From NCBI GenBank assembly GCA_002391625.1, contig DGFJ01000001.1, positions 1 through 22,428 on the forward strand: a stretch of 22,428 nucleotides of DNA. The letters run 5' to 3'. This DNA is from Ruminococcaceae bacterium UBA3903 (lineage in GTDB: Bacteria; Bacillota; Clostridia; Oscillospirales; Acutalibacteraceae). The notes below the pieces were generated by a model, which saw only the letters and a list, made by a program, of their open reading frames with translations, was not told where the DNA came from and searched no databases. Below, one piece after another: positions 1 through 7,846 of this stretch. How positions within the stretch are numbered: the first letter of the stretch is position 1; each line of letters starts with the position of its first letter. Position numbers and translations under genes: made by a program.

Positions 1-19
1 AGATGTGTATAAGAGACAG
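1..19 (+). other. Nextera/Tn5 mosaic-end adapter (sequencing artefact)
   Basis: The first 19 bases read AGATGTGTATAAGAGACAG, which is exactly the Tn5 mosaic end used in Nextera tagmentation libraries. It sits at base 1, so it is untrimmed adapter at a contig end and not part of the organism. The biological sequence starts at about base 20, and what lies upstream of the RiPP operon is unknown. Confidence 0.97.
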
Positions 20-49
20 TTCGACGGGTGGTTGTGATTAGGTTATAGC

Positions 50-55
50 TATAAT
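50..55 (+). promoter_or_regulatory. Possible -10 element of the RiPP operon
   Basis: TATAAT lies 73 bases upstream of the first gene of the peptide operon. I see no good -35 hexamer at 16-18 bases upstream (bases 27-32 are GGTGGT), so this rests on the -10 match alone in AT-rich DNA. Confidence 0.25.
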
Positions 56-127
56 ATTTCCAAGCAGTGCAGCATATATATCTTCTAGTGCTTTATAAAG
101 CATAAGAAATATGAAAGGAAAATATAT

Positions 128-502
128 ATGTTTAAAAAATTAAAAAGCAAAAATCCATTAGCTTTTCAGGAAAGTAAAATAGAGGAGAATGCTACAAGGA
201 AAACAGCAGCAATGTATTATGGTGAAAAAAACATAAAGGCAAAATCGGGTTATTTATTGCGTGAAATTGCAGGGGAAAGCGTAATAATTCCAATAGGAGA
301 TAATATAGCTGACTTTTGTGGAATAATATCAGCCAATACTTCCGCGGTTTTTTTATGGAAAATGTTAGTGGTTGGTACTACAAGGGATGACATGGTGAAA
401 GCATTAGAAAATCATTTTGAAATATCAAAGGATGTAGCTGCCGCCGATGTTTATGATTTTTTACAGCAGCTATTAAACAGAGAAATGTTAGAGGGTGCTT
501 AA
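128..502 (+). CDS. PqqD-like RiPP leader-binding protein
   Basis: This 124-residue protein has a PqqD-like pattern over about residues 40-122: a short beta-rich part (GYLLREIAGESVIIPIG), a conserved Asn-Thr-Ser-Ala segment followed by a hydrophobic helix (NTSAVFLWKML), a charged helix, then a DVYDFLQQLL helix near the C-terminus. PqqD-type domains are RiPP recognition elements: they bind the leader of a precursor peptide and present it to a radical SAM partner. The ATG is preceded by a GAAAGGA ribosome binding site. It is the first gene of the operon and its end lies against the start of the radical SAM gene. The 40 or so lysine-rich residues before the domain are not recognised. The partner assignment comes from the gene order. 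Confidence 0.85.
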   Translation: MFKKLKSKNPLAFQESKIEENATRKTAAMYYGEKNIKAKSGYLLREIAGESVIIPIGDNIADFCGIISANTSAVFLWKMLVVGTTRDDMVKALENHFEISKDVAAADVYDFLQQLLNREMLEGA

Positions 503-503
503 A

Positions 504-1544
504 TTGAATAGAAATCCATTGAACGCTACATTTGAGCTAACAACACGTTGTAATCTCAAATGTAAAATGTGTTTAATACGTCATTATGACAATGTTATTA
601 AGAAGGAGCTGTCTGCTAATCAATGGATTAACCTTGGTAAACAGGCATACGATTGCGGTACGGTATGCATATTAATAACAGGGGGAGAGCCATTTTTACG
701 TTCTGATTTTCCCCATATATATTCGGAAATTTACAAAATGGGATTTATCATTACCTTATATACGAATGGCACTTTGCTTAATGGCGAAATAAAAGAGATT
801 CTGACAAGGTATCCACCTCATAGGCTTGGCGTTACCGTGTACGGTGGTTCACCGGAAACCTACAAAAAAGTTTGTGGTACAAGCAGTGGATTTGAAAAAA
901 TGATACAATCCCTAATATTTTTCAAAACACTGCCGTCTGTTTTAAATATTAGAACAACATTAATTAAGGACAATATTAATGATTACAAGCTTATTGAAGA
1001 TATAGCCCAAAAATTCAGCAGTAATAAATCCTTGGATGTAAGTAGAATAGTTTCAAAATCAATTAGAGGTGGACATACAAAACCCGAAGATTGTCGGTTG
1101 TCACCACAGGAAAATATAGACATTATTTTTGGTCGTGCAAGAAAAGCAATTAAAAATAAAAAGCTAAGCAACAGCGATATGATTGCAATTCGCAATACAA
1201 GTGCTGCCAAAAGCTTTCGGCAATCCTATTTATATGGGTGTGCCGCCGCCGTTAATTCCTATACTATAACATGGGATGGTAAAATGTTAGGTTGTCAAAT
1301 TCTTGATGATATATATACCAATCCTATAATTACTAGTTTGGCTGATGCTTGGGCTTTGTTAGAAGAAAACATTGAACCAGCTTTGCCAAATCCCTATTGC
1401 TCTTCATGCCAATATGTTTATTATTGCACAGCTTGTCCAGCCTTGATAAAGGCGGAAACTGGAATATTTAGCGGTAAACCTGAATATATTTGTGAGGACG
1501 CTAAAAGGTTATATGACCTTGTAAATAGCATATCTATTTTGTGA
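504..1544 (+). CDS. Radical SAM/SPASM peptide maturase
   Basis: This is a radical SAM enzyme with the CxxxCxxC cluster-binding motif (CNLKCKMC) near residue 16 and a GGEP S-adenosylmethionine-binding motif. A C-terminal SPASM region carries CX12GX4C, then CSSC, two more close cysteines (CTAC) and a final cysteine (YIC), enough for auxiliary Fe-S clusters. Such enzymes make C-C or thioether crosslinks in RiPP precursors. I chose TTG at 504 because GAGGG at 491-495 gives about 8 bases of spacing. A GTG at 495 in the same frame would add three residues (MLK) but overlaps that site. It lies between the leader-binding protein and the precursor, which points to the precursor as substrate. The exact crosslink chemistry cannot be read from the sequence. 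Confidence 0.92.
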   Translation: MNRNPLNATFELTTRCNLKCKMCLIRHYDNVIKKELSANQWINLGKQAYDCGTVCILITGGEPFLRSDFPHIYSEIYKMGFIITLYTNGTLLNGEIKEILTRYPPHRLGVTVYGGSPETYKKVCGTSSGFEKMIQSLIFFKTLPSVLNIRTTLIKDNINDYKLIEDIAQKFSSNKSLDVSRIVSKSIRGGHTKPEDCRLSPQENIDIIFGRARKAIKNKKLSNSDMIAIRNTSAAKSFRQSYLYGCAAAVNSYTITWDGKMLGCQILDDIYTNPIITSLADAWALLEENIEPALPNPYCSSCQYVYYCTACPALIKAETGIFSGKPEYICEDAKRLYDLVNSISIL

Positions 1545-1556
1545 GAGGTAATAAGC

Positions 1557-1838
1557 ATGAATAAATATATCTCGCCAAAGCTTGTATTTCAAAAGGTGGA
1601 GCTGTTTGAAAAAATAGCTGATAAATGTTGGGGTTATGGAAAAGCAGTATACAATGGATTTGATATCTACGGTAAACCAGTTACTGTATATGCACAGTGG
1701 GATGGTAATGGCTGCTGTGGCGGTTTACCATATGGCTTGGTTGTAGCATTGTTTGAAGCCAATGTTAATATTAGTGGTTTAGGGCATAGCTTAGCAAATA
1801 CAAAAGCACCAGAATTTACACCTTTGGAAAGGAGCTAA
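1557..1838 (+). CDS. Candidate RiPP precursor peptide
   Basis: This 93-residue protein has no recognised enzyme domain and sits directly after the maturase, with a clear GAGAGG ribosome binding site. The N-terminal 23 residues (YISPKLVFQKVELFEKIAD) look like a leader: charged, helical, with a Tyr-x-x-Pro-Lys-Leu start often seen in clostridial RiPP precursors. From Cys24 the composition changes sharply to Gly and aromatics, with Cys24, Cys53, Cys54, Trp25, Trp48 and many Tyr, then a hydrophobic stretch and a polar tail ending in Ser93. YGK occurs at residues 27-29 and 38-40. The leader/core boundary is not certain. A double-Gly-like cleavage site could fall at G55-G56, or cleavage could occur near residue 23. 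The precursor role is inferred from size, composition and position. Confidence 0.8.
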   Translation: MNKYISPKLVFQKVELFEKIADKCWGYGKAVYNGFDIYGKPVTVYAQWDGNGCCGGLPYGLVVALFEANVNISGLGHSLANTKAPEFTPLERS

Positions 1839-1846
1839 AAAATTCT

Positions 1847-2740
1847 TTGACAGCTACAAAAATGAGAAATAAACCTGTTTCCTTAAAAATTGGCAATATC
1901 AGCATGGTGTTATCTGAAACAGAAAATAATAATTATGATTTTACACCACCTGTTTCGTGTAATGCTTTTTTATCTGACGAACACAAATCGCCTGACATTT
2001 TATGCACCTTTACAGGTGAGAAAATTTTAGTAAACAAAGGTGACAAGGTGCTTACAAACAATAAATCTGGTTTTTTTCCATATAAGGTTACCAGCAGTGA
2101 CAAGGCATACGTCTGGGAGGTGCAAAATCAAAAAAATCAATCAATCATCATCTGTGAAATATCAAAGAATTGGAATGTCTGGAAGGTGAATACAAATAAT
2201 GAATATACAAAATTTACTGATTGTTTTTACGATTTAGGAAATATATTTGCGTGTGCCGCGCTACAACAAAATATGCTCATGCTACATTGTGCTGTAATTG
2301 AATGGAATGGTAAAGGGATAGTAATTTGTGGCAAATCTGGTGACGGTAAAACAACACAGGCACGATTATGGCGGGATTTAGAAAATGCTTTAATTATAAA
2401 TGGTGACAGGGGCTTGTGTGGAAAAGAGAATGAACAGTGGTTTGCATATGGCTCGCCTTGGTTTGGGTCCTCTGGCGAATATGTAAATAGAAGGGTTCCT
2501 ATTAGCTGTATAGCTTTTCTTCAAAAAAGTCATTATAACCGTGTAGTGCCTGTTAGCTTTTTTAATGGAGTTAAAGCATTGATTCCACGCACCTTTGCTC
2601 CAATATGGAGCAGTGATTTAACCAGCAAAGCAATAGATTTATGTGAACAGATGGTAAATGATATTCCCGTATTTTCTATGGAATGTACCCCAACCGCTGA
2701 TGCTGTTGTGACCTTAAAAAATATATTATGTAAGCTGTGA
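1847..2740 (+). CDS. HPr kinase-like P-loop kinase of the RiPP cluster
   Basis: This 297-residue protein has a P-loop GKSGDGKTT at about residues 162-170, followed by an INGDRG segment and a GSPWFGSSGEY segment. The order matches the HprK/P C-terminal kinase fold seen in RiPP clusters. The first 140 residues are variable and beta-rich, and I do not recognise them. HprK-like enzymes phosphorylate serine. In the paeninodin lasso-peptide pathway an HprK homologue phosphorylates the last Ser of the precursor, so a similar act here is possible. The start is TTG at 1847, preceded by AAAGGAGC at about 1828-1835, which lies inside the end of the precursor gene. An ATG at 1862 (residue 6) is the alternative. 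There is no sign of an HPr partner gene. Confidence 0.82.
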   Translation: MTATKMRNKPVSLKIGNISMVLSETENNNYDFTPPVSCNAFLSDEHKSPDILCTFTGEKILVNKGDKVLTNNKSGFFPYKVTSSDKAYVWEVQNQKNQSIIICEISKNWNVWKVNTNNEYTKFTDCFYDLGNIFACAALQQNMLMLHCAVIEWNGKGIVICGKSGDGKTTQARLWRDLENALIINGDRGLCGKENEQWFAYGSPWFGSSGEYVNRRVPISCIAFLQKSHYNRVVPVSFFNGVKALIPRTFAPIWSSDLTSKAIDLCEQMVNDIPVFSMECTPTADAVVTLKNILCKL

Positions 2741-2744
2741 TTTT

Positions 2745-3242
2745 TTGATTGTAAAGAAATACACCTGTGATAATTTGTTTTCCGAACTGATACACCAGCT
2801 TAAAAAAACAAAAATCCGTTTTCCAGTATCAGGTATTAGTATGCTGCCATTTATTAGGGATAACTATGATAGTGTTTTATTAAGTCAATATAAAACACAA
2901 AATTTAAGGGTTGGTGACATCATATTATTTATATATTCGGACAACCTGAAAAAACTTTGCCTACACAGAATAATAAAACTTGACGGTAAAATCATCATAA
3001 CAATGGGTGATAGCTGCACTTGTTATGATAATCCTATTATTAGAGAACAAATTATAGCCATAGTAGAAAAGATATACAGGGGAAAATTAACGATAAACTG
3101 CGATTCAAAATTTTGGAGAGCAATTTTCTTTATATGGCTGTATTTATTGCCAATTAGAAGGACTTTAATAAGGCTTTATTACTGTATTGCTAAAAACAAA
3201 AGTAAAATATGCAGGTGGAAAGATGATTGTATTTCTACATAA
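2745..3242 (+). CDS. S24/S26-family (signal-peptidase-like) protease
   Basis: This 165-residue protein has the SGISMLPFI block with Ser32 in the nucleophile position, an LHRI segment with His74, and a MGDSCTCYDNP segment. All are typical of S26 signal peptidases of the SipW/archaeal type, in which His replaces the general-base Lys. A hydrophobic helix at about residues 123-140 would anchor it in the membrane. The start is TTG at 2745, only 4 bases after the kinase stop, with no strong ribosome binding site, so translation may be coupled. The next Met (residue 33) lies inside the catalytic motif, so a later start is impossible. The position between kinase and exporter suggests it removes the leader of the modified peptide. 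That substrate is inferred. Confidence 0.82.
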   Translation: MIVKKYTCDNLFSELIHQLKKTKIRFPVSGISMLPFIRDNYDSVLLSQYKTQNLRVGDIILFIYSDNLKKLCLHRIIKLDGKIIITMGDSCTCYDNPIIREQIIAIVEKIYRGKLTINCDSKFWRAIFFIWLYLLPIRRTLIRLYYCIAKNKSKICRWKDDCIST

Positions 3243-4947
3243 GGTAATTAATAAGATTAAAGACGGATACATAAAAGAAATGTTTATAGAGGGTAAATGG
3301 ATTTTAAAATATGTAAAGCTATATAGGAAAAGTGTGATTTTCTATATATTACTAGGTATCTTGGGCACAGCCATGTCTTTTGCCAGCAGTGTGGCCTCTA
3401 AATATTTAATAGATGCTATAACAGGCTATGATTTGTCAAATACTACTTTTATTGTTGTAACAATAATTTTTATGGGTGTTGGAAGCATAGCAACTACAGC
3501 ATTTTCATCACGAATATCAGCAAAAATAAATTTAAGGGTTGACAAAGAGATTCAGTGTATGGTATATGACAATATTATGACATCCGATTGGGAGGAGCTG
3601 AATTATTACCGTACAGGTGATTTATTAAACAGATTAACAGGTGATGTTTCCACCGTATCAACAGCTGTGTTAGGTTGGATACCCAATCTGATTACTAGAC
3701 TGGTACAGTTTATTGGTGCTTTTTCTATTATAATTTACTATGATTATACCATGGCTGTTATCCCATTAATTTCTGCACCAATATCTATAATATTGTCCAA
3801 GCACTTATTGAATAAAATGAAAAGCTATAATGTAAAAATGCGAAACGTCAGCAGCGAGGTTATGGCATTTAATGATGAATCATTTCAAAATTTACTTTCA
3901 ATTAAAGCACTGGGGCTGTGTGACTATTTTACAAATAAGCTTCGAGCGGTACAATGTAAATATATAGATACCAGCTTAGAATATAATAAATTTTCCGTTT
4001 ATACGTCTGCCTTTATGTCACTCATAGGGATGGTCATTGCGTATATGTGTTTTGGCTGGGGTGCATACCGCTTATGGAGCGGTATTATTACATTTGGTAC
4101 TATGATACTTTTCTTACAGTTATCTTCTTCCTTATCTTCATCATTTAATTCCTTGTTAAGTTTGATACCATCCGCTGTATCAGCAACAACCTCAGCAGGC
4201 AGAATAATGGAATTAACCACATTACCACATGAAACAATTAAAACAGATTCTGCTTTACATAAGCTGATAAAAAAGCAGAGCCACGGTATAACAATAGAAA
4301 TAAGAAACTTAACTTTTAAATATAAAAATTCCCGTAATATATTGGTAAATGTTAATATCTATGCTAAACCAGGAGAGGTTATAGCGTTGGTGGGACCATC
4401 AGGTCAGGGCAAGACAACATTGCTTTCCATATTGCTAGGTGTAATTAAACCACCGCCTGCTACAGCCATATTGAAAAATTATCAGGGCATAATATGTGAA
4501 GCTTCTGCTGCCACACGACCATTGTTCTCTTATGTACCGCAAAGCAATACAATGTTTTGTGGTACAATTGCAGAAAACCTACGCTTAGTTAATCCAGCAG
4601 CAACTGATGATGATATTATAAATGCCCTTAATATTACCTGTGCGTATGAATTTGTAAGCAAGCTACCTAAAGGAATCCACAGCATAATAGGTGAAAAGGG
4701 TTGTGGCCTTTCTGTAGGACAAAATCAACGTCTAGCCATCGCCCGTGCTATACTGAAGGACTCACCAATACTTTTGTTGGACGAGGCAACCTCAGCCTTA
4801 GATGTGGAAACAGAGGAACGGGTTTTAAGAAATATAATGGCTGTATATCAAAACAGAACCTGCATTGTTGCTACCCATAGACCAAGCGTTTTAAAGCTAT
4901 GTAACAGAATCTATAAAGTGGAAAATAAATGTATAACCCAAATTTAG
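3223..4947 (+). CDS. ABC exporter, fused membrane and ATPase domains
   Basis: This 574-residue half-transporter has about six membrane segments in the first 330 residues and a nucleotide-binding domain from about 365. It has Walker A GPSGQGKTT near residue 391, signature LSVGQ near 496 (the usual LSGGQ has Val at the third position), Walker B LLLDE with Asp520/Glu521, and a switch His in the ATHRPS segment. There is no N-terminal C39 peptidase domain, so it cannot cut the leader itself. I chose ATG 3223 because AGGTGG lies just upstream. An upstream TTG at 3187 would add 12 residues. The gene overlaps the protease gene by 20 bases. As the last gene of the operon, it most likely exports the mature peptide, though self-immunity is also possible. 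Confidence 0.9.
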   Translation: MIVFLHKVINKIKDGYIKEMFIEGKWILKYVKLYRKSVIFYILLGILGTAMSFASSVASKYLIDAITGYDLSNTTFIVVTIIFMGVGSIATTAFSSRISAKINLRVDKEIQCMVYDNIMTSDWEELNYYRTGDLLNRLTGDVSTVSTAVLGWIPNLITRLVQFIGAFSIIIYYDYTMAVIPLISAPISIILSKHLLNKMKSYNVKMRNVSSEVMAFNDESFQNLLSIKALGLCDYFTNKLRAVQCKYIDTSLEYNKFSVYTSAFMSLIGMVIAYMCFGWGAYRLWSGIITFGTMILFLQLSSSLSSSFNSLLSLIPSAVSATTSAGRIMELTTLPHETIKTDSALHKLIKKQSHGITIEIRNLTFKYKNSRNILVNVNIYAKPGEVIALVGPSGQGKTTLLSILLGVIKPPPATAILKNYQGIICEASAATRPLFSYVPQSNTMFCGTIAENLRLVNPAATDDDIINALNITCAYEFVSKLPKGIHSIIGEKGCGLSVGQNQRLAIARAILKDSPILLLDEATSALDVETEERVLRNIMAVYQNRTCIVATHRPSVLKLCNRIYKVENKCITQI

Positions 4948-4968
4948 TAAAAAATATTTCATATTGCT

Positions 4969-5003
4969 AAACCTGCTTTATTTTATATATAAGGCAGGTT
5001 TTT
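4969..5003 (+). terminator. Rho-independent terminator of the RiPP operon
   Basis: AAACCTGC (4969-4976) pairs with GCAGGTTT (4994-5001), and a further G-U and A-U extension is possible. The stem is followed at once by a short T run and CC. It lies 21 bases after the exporter stop. Confidence 0.8.
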
Positions 5004-5035
5004 CCTTACATTTCTTTGAAACTTCAATTTTACAC

Positions 5036-5064
5036 TTTTCAATAAGGCAAAATTAGTATATAAT
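5036..5064 (+). promoter_or_regulatory. Promoter of the radC-uvrB-topoisomerase operon
   Basis: TTTTCA (5036-5041) and TATAAT (5059-5064) are separated by 17 bases, a good sigma-A-type arrangement with a perfect -10 box. It lies between the terminator of the peptide operon and radC, about 68 bases before the preferred radC start. Confidence 0.6.
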
Positions 5065-5131
5065 CAATTATATATGCTTTAATGATAGTGGGTTGTTGTA
5101 TAAGAATGACTATGGAAGTCGAGGTGATCTA

Positions 5132-5827
5132 ATGGCAAATTCATCCTGTGACCACACAGGTCACAGAGATAGGATGCGAAAAAAGTTTATAACCAATGGC
5201 TTTGACGGATTTGAAGAACACGAAGTTTTGGAGATAATGCTGTATTATGCTATCGCAAGAAAAGATACCAATCCTATTGCACACAATTTATTAGACACCT
5301 TTGGCTCTATATCTGCTGTATTAGATGCACCTATAGACAGGTTGACAGATGCGGGTTTAAGTCAAAATGCTGCAGTGTACTTAAAAACCTTGCCCGAAAT
5401 CAGTAGAATATATTTAGACGATAAGCATAATAACAACAGCAAGGTGGTATCTAGCGAAAATATAGGTGATACTATTCTTAGAAAATTTATTGGCAGAGAT
5501 TACGAAGCTGTGGTTCTGTTGTTATTGGATGCTAAATACAAGGAGGTCTTTTGTGGCGTTATCAGCAAAGGCTCTGTAAATGCTTGTGAAATATATATCC
5601 GAAAAATCATAGAGCTTGCTGTTATGTATAACGCACGTTTTGCCGTAATGGCGCATAACCACCCAAGCGGTATTGCGTTGCCATCCACAAAGGACTTAGA
5701 TACTACAAAAAAGGTTGTAAGTGCCTTAAAGTTAATAGAGGTTAGCATGATAGATCACATAATTGTCGCTGACAATGACTATGTGTCCTTATCAGAGTCA
5801 GGGCTAAAGGAAGAATTGTTTATGTAA
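5132..5827 (+). CDS. radC: RadC-family JAB-domain protein
   Basis: This 231-residue protein has N-terminal helices like the helix-hairpin-helix part of RadC and a C-terminal JAB/MPN domain. The metal-binding motif HxHx7Sx2D is intact: His175, His177, Ser185 and Asp188 in the HNHPSG block. RadC was named for DNA repair, but its biochemical role is unsettled. I chose ATG 5132 because GAGGTG lies 6 bases upstream. An earlier in-frame start at 5093 would add 13 residues with no ribosome binding site. It is the first gene of the operon that continues into uvrB after 16 bases. Confidence 0.88.
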   Translation: MANSSCDHTGHRDRMRKKFITNGFDGFEEHEVLEIMLYYAIARKDTNPIAHNLLDTFGSISAVLDAPIDRLTDAGLSQNAAVYLKTLPEISRIYLDDKHNNNSKVVSSENIGDTILRKFIGRDYEAVVLLLLDAKYKEVFCGVISKGSVNACEIYIRKIIELAVMYNARFAVMAHNHPSGIALPSTKDLDTTKKVVSALKLIEVSMIDHIIVADNDYVSLSESGLKEELFM

Positions 5828-5843
5828 AGGGGGAAGCGTTAAT

Positions 5844-7820
5844 ATGGATTTTAAATTAGTGTCAGATTATTCACCTACCGGTGATCAACCACAGGCTATA
5901 ACACAGCTGACAAAGGGCTTAATGAACGGTGAAAAGGAAGAAACTTTGCTTGGCGTTACAGGCTCTGGTAAGACCTTTACAATGGCAAATATTATCGCTA
6001 GGTTAAACAGACCCACCTTGGTATTAGCACACAATAAAACATTGGCAGCACAGCTTTGCTCAGAGTTTAAACAGTTTTTTCCAGAGAATGCCGTGGAGTA
6101 TTTTGTTTCATATTATGACTATTATCAGCCTGAAGCTTATATAGCACAGACTGATACTTATATTGAAAAGGACAGCTCAATAAATGATGAGATAGATAAG
6201 CTGCGGCACAGTGCTACCCTTGCGTTGTCGGAACGACGAGATGTTATTATCGTATCCAGCGTTTCGTGTATTTACAGCTTGGGTAATCCTATTGATTACC
6301 GAACGATGGTTATATCCCTGCGCCCGGGTATGGAGAAAAGTCGTGATGAGCTGCTAAAAAAATTGGTAGAATTACAATATGAACGCAATGATATTAACTT
6401 CATTAGAAACAAGTTTAGAGTTCGTGGTGATGTGGTAGAGATTTTTCCAGCTAACGCTGATGATAGAATAATCAGGGTAGAGTTTTTTGGAGATGAAATA
6501 GACCGATTAACAGAGATAAACCCATTAACAGGAGAGGTACTGGGTGTTATACGACATGCTGCTATCTATCCCGCGTCACACTATATTGTTCCTAAGGAAA
6601 AAATGAAAAATGCTATAAAGGAGCTAGAGCTAGAGCTGGCAGACCGATTGGAGTATTTTCGTTCAGAGGGTAAGCTGTTGGAGGCACAACGCATTGAACA
6701 GCGTACACGCTATGATATAGAAATGCTACAGGAAATAGGCTTTTGCACAGGTATAGAAAACTATTCTAGGGTTTTATCAGGTAGAAAATCTGGTAGCTCA
6801 CCATACACATTACTAGATTATTTTCCTGATGATTTTTTAATGTTTGTTGATGAATCTCACGTTACGTTGCCACAGGTGCGTGGTATGTTTGCCGGTGACA
6901 GAGCCAGAAAAATGAATTTAATAGATTTCGGCTTTCGCTTACCATCGGCATTGGACAACAGACCGCTAAATTTTGACGAATTTTATGAAAGAACCAATCA
7001 AATTGTCTTTGTCAGTGCAACACCTGGTGATTTTGAAATGGAGCATTCACAGCAAATTGTTGAGCAGGTAATCAGACCTACAGGTCTGTTAGATCCAGAA
7101 ATATCTGTGCGTCCCATAGAGGGGCAAATGGATGATTTAATTTCAGAAATTAATATGCGTGTTGCTAAAAAAGAAAGAACTCTTGTAACAACCCTTACTA
7201 AAAAGATGGCCGAGGATTTAACGGCATATTTTGAAACTATGGGTATAAAGGTGCGTTATATGCACCACGATATTGACACTGTGGAGCGTATGGAAATTAT
7301 TCGAGATTTACGTCTGGGTGAGTTTGATGTTTTAGTGGGCATCAACCTGTTACGTGAGGGCTTGGATATTCCAGAGGTGTCGTTAGTGGCGATATTAGAC
7401 GCAGATAAAGAGGGCTTCTTGCGTAGTGAGCGGTCACTAATACAAACAATTGGACGAGCCGCTAGAAATTCACACGGACAGGTTATTATGTACGCTGATC
7501 ACGTTACCCCTTCTATGGAAAAGGCAATTAGAGAAACTCAGCGTCGACGCACAATTCAGGAACAGTATAATACAAAGCATAACATTATACCAACAACTAT
7601 TACAAAAAAGGTTGCTGACATTTTAGAAATATCATCTGGCAGTAATGATAGCAAAAAACGTAAACAGCCTCTTACAAAATTAGAGAAGCATCAATTAATA
7701 GAGTCCTTGACCAAGGAAATGAAGGCGGCGGCAAAGCTGTTAGAATTTGAACATGCAGCATATTTGCGTGATAAAATAAATAAGCTGAAGGACAGCAAAA
7801 GTAAAAAAATTATAGATTAA
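5844..7820 (+). CDS. uvrB: Excinuclease ABC subunit UvrB
   Basis: This 658-residue protein is UvrB, the damage-verifying helicase-like subunit of nucleotide excision repair that loads from UvrA and recruits UvrC. Walker A GVTGSGKT lies at residues 37-44, and the YYDYYQPEAY beta-hairpin that clamps DNA follows. The DESH box is at residues 336-339, later helicase motifs include the QTIGRAAR block, and a UVR domain sits at the C-terminus (FEHAAYLRDKI) for UvrC contact. Length is normal for the family. AGGGGGAAG precedes the ATG. The gene is not followed by uvrA, its usual neighbour. Instead a topoisomerase gene begins 26 bases later. Confidence 0.98.
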   Translation: MDFKLVSDYSPTGDQPQAITQLTKGLMNGEKEETLLGVTGSGKTFTMANIIARLNRPTLVLAHNKTLAAQLCSEFKQFFPENAVEYFVSYYDYYQPEAYIAQTDTYIEKDSSINDEIDKLRHSATLALSERRDVIIVSSVSCIYSLGNPIDYRTMVISLRPGMEKSRDELLKKLVELQYERNDINFIRNKFRVRGDVVEIFPANADDRIIRVEFFGDEIDRLTEINPLTGEVLGVIRHAAIYPASHYIVPKEKMKNAIKELELELADRLEYFRSEGKLLEAQRIEQRTRYDIEMLQEIGFCTGIENYSRVLSGRKSGSSPYTLLDYFPDDFLMFVDESHVTLPQVRGMFAGDRARKMNLIDFGFRLPSALDNRPLNFDEFYERTNQIVFVSATPGDFEMEHSQQIVEQVIRPTGLLDPEISVRPIEGQMDDLISEINMRVAKKERTLVTTLTKKMAEDLTAYFETMGIKVRYMHHDIDTVERMEIIRDLRLGEFDVLVGINLLREGLDIPEVSLVAILDADKEGFLRSERSLIQTIGRAARNSHGQVIMYADHVTPSMEKAIRETQRRRTIQEQYNTKHNIIPTTITKKVADILEISSGSNDSKKRKQPLTKLEKHQLIESLTKEMKAAAKLLEFEHAAYLRDKINKLKDSKSKKIID

Positions 7821-7846
7821 TTTTTTCCACAGAAAGGAACGTACAA

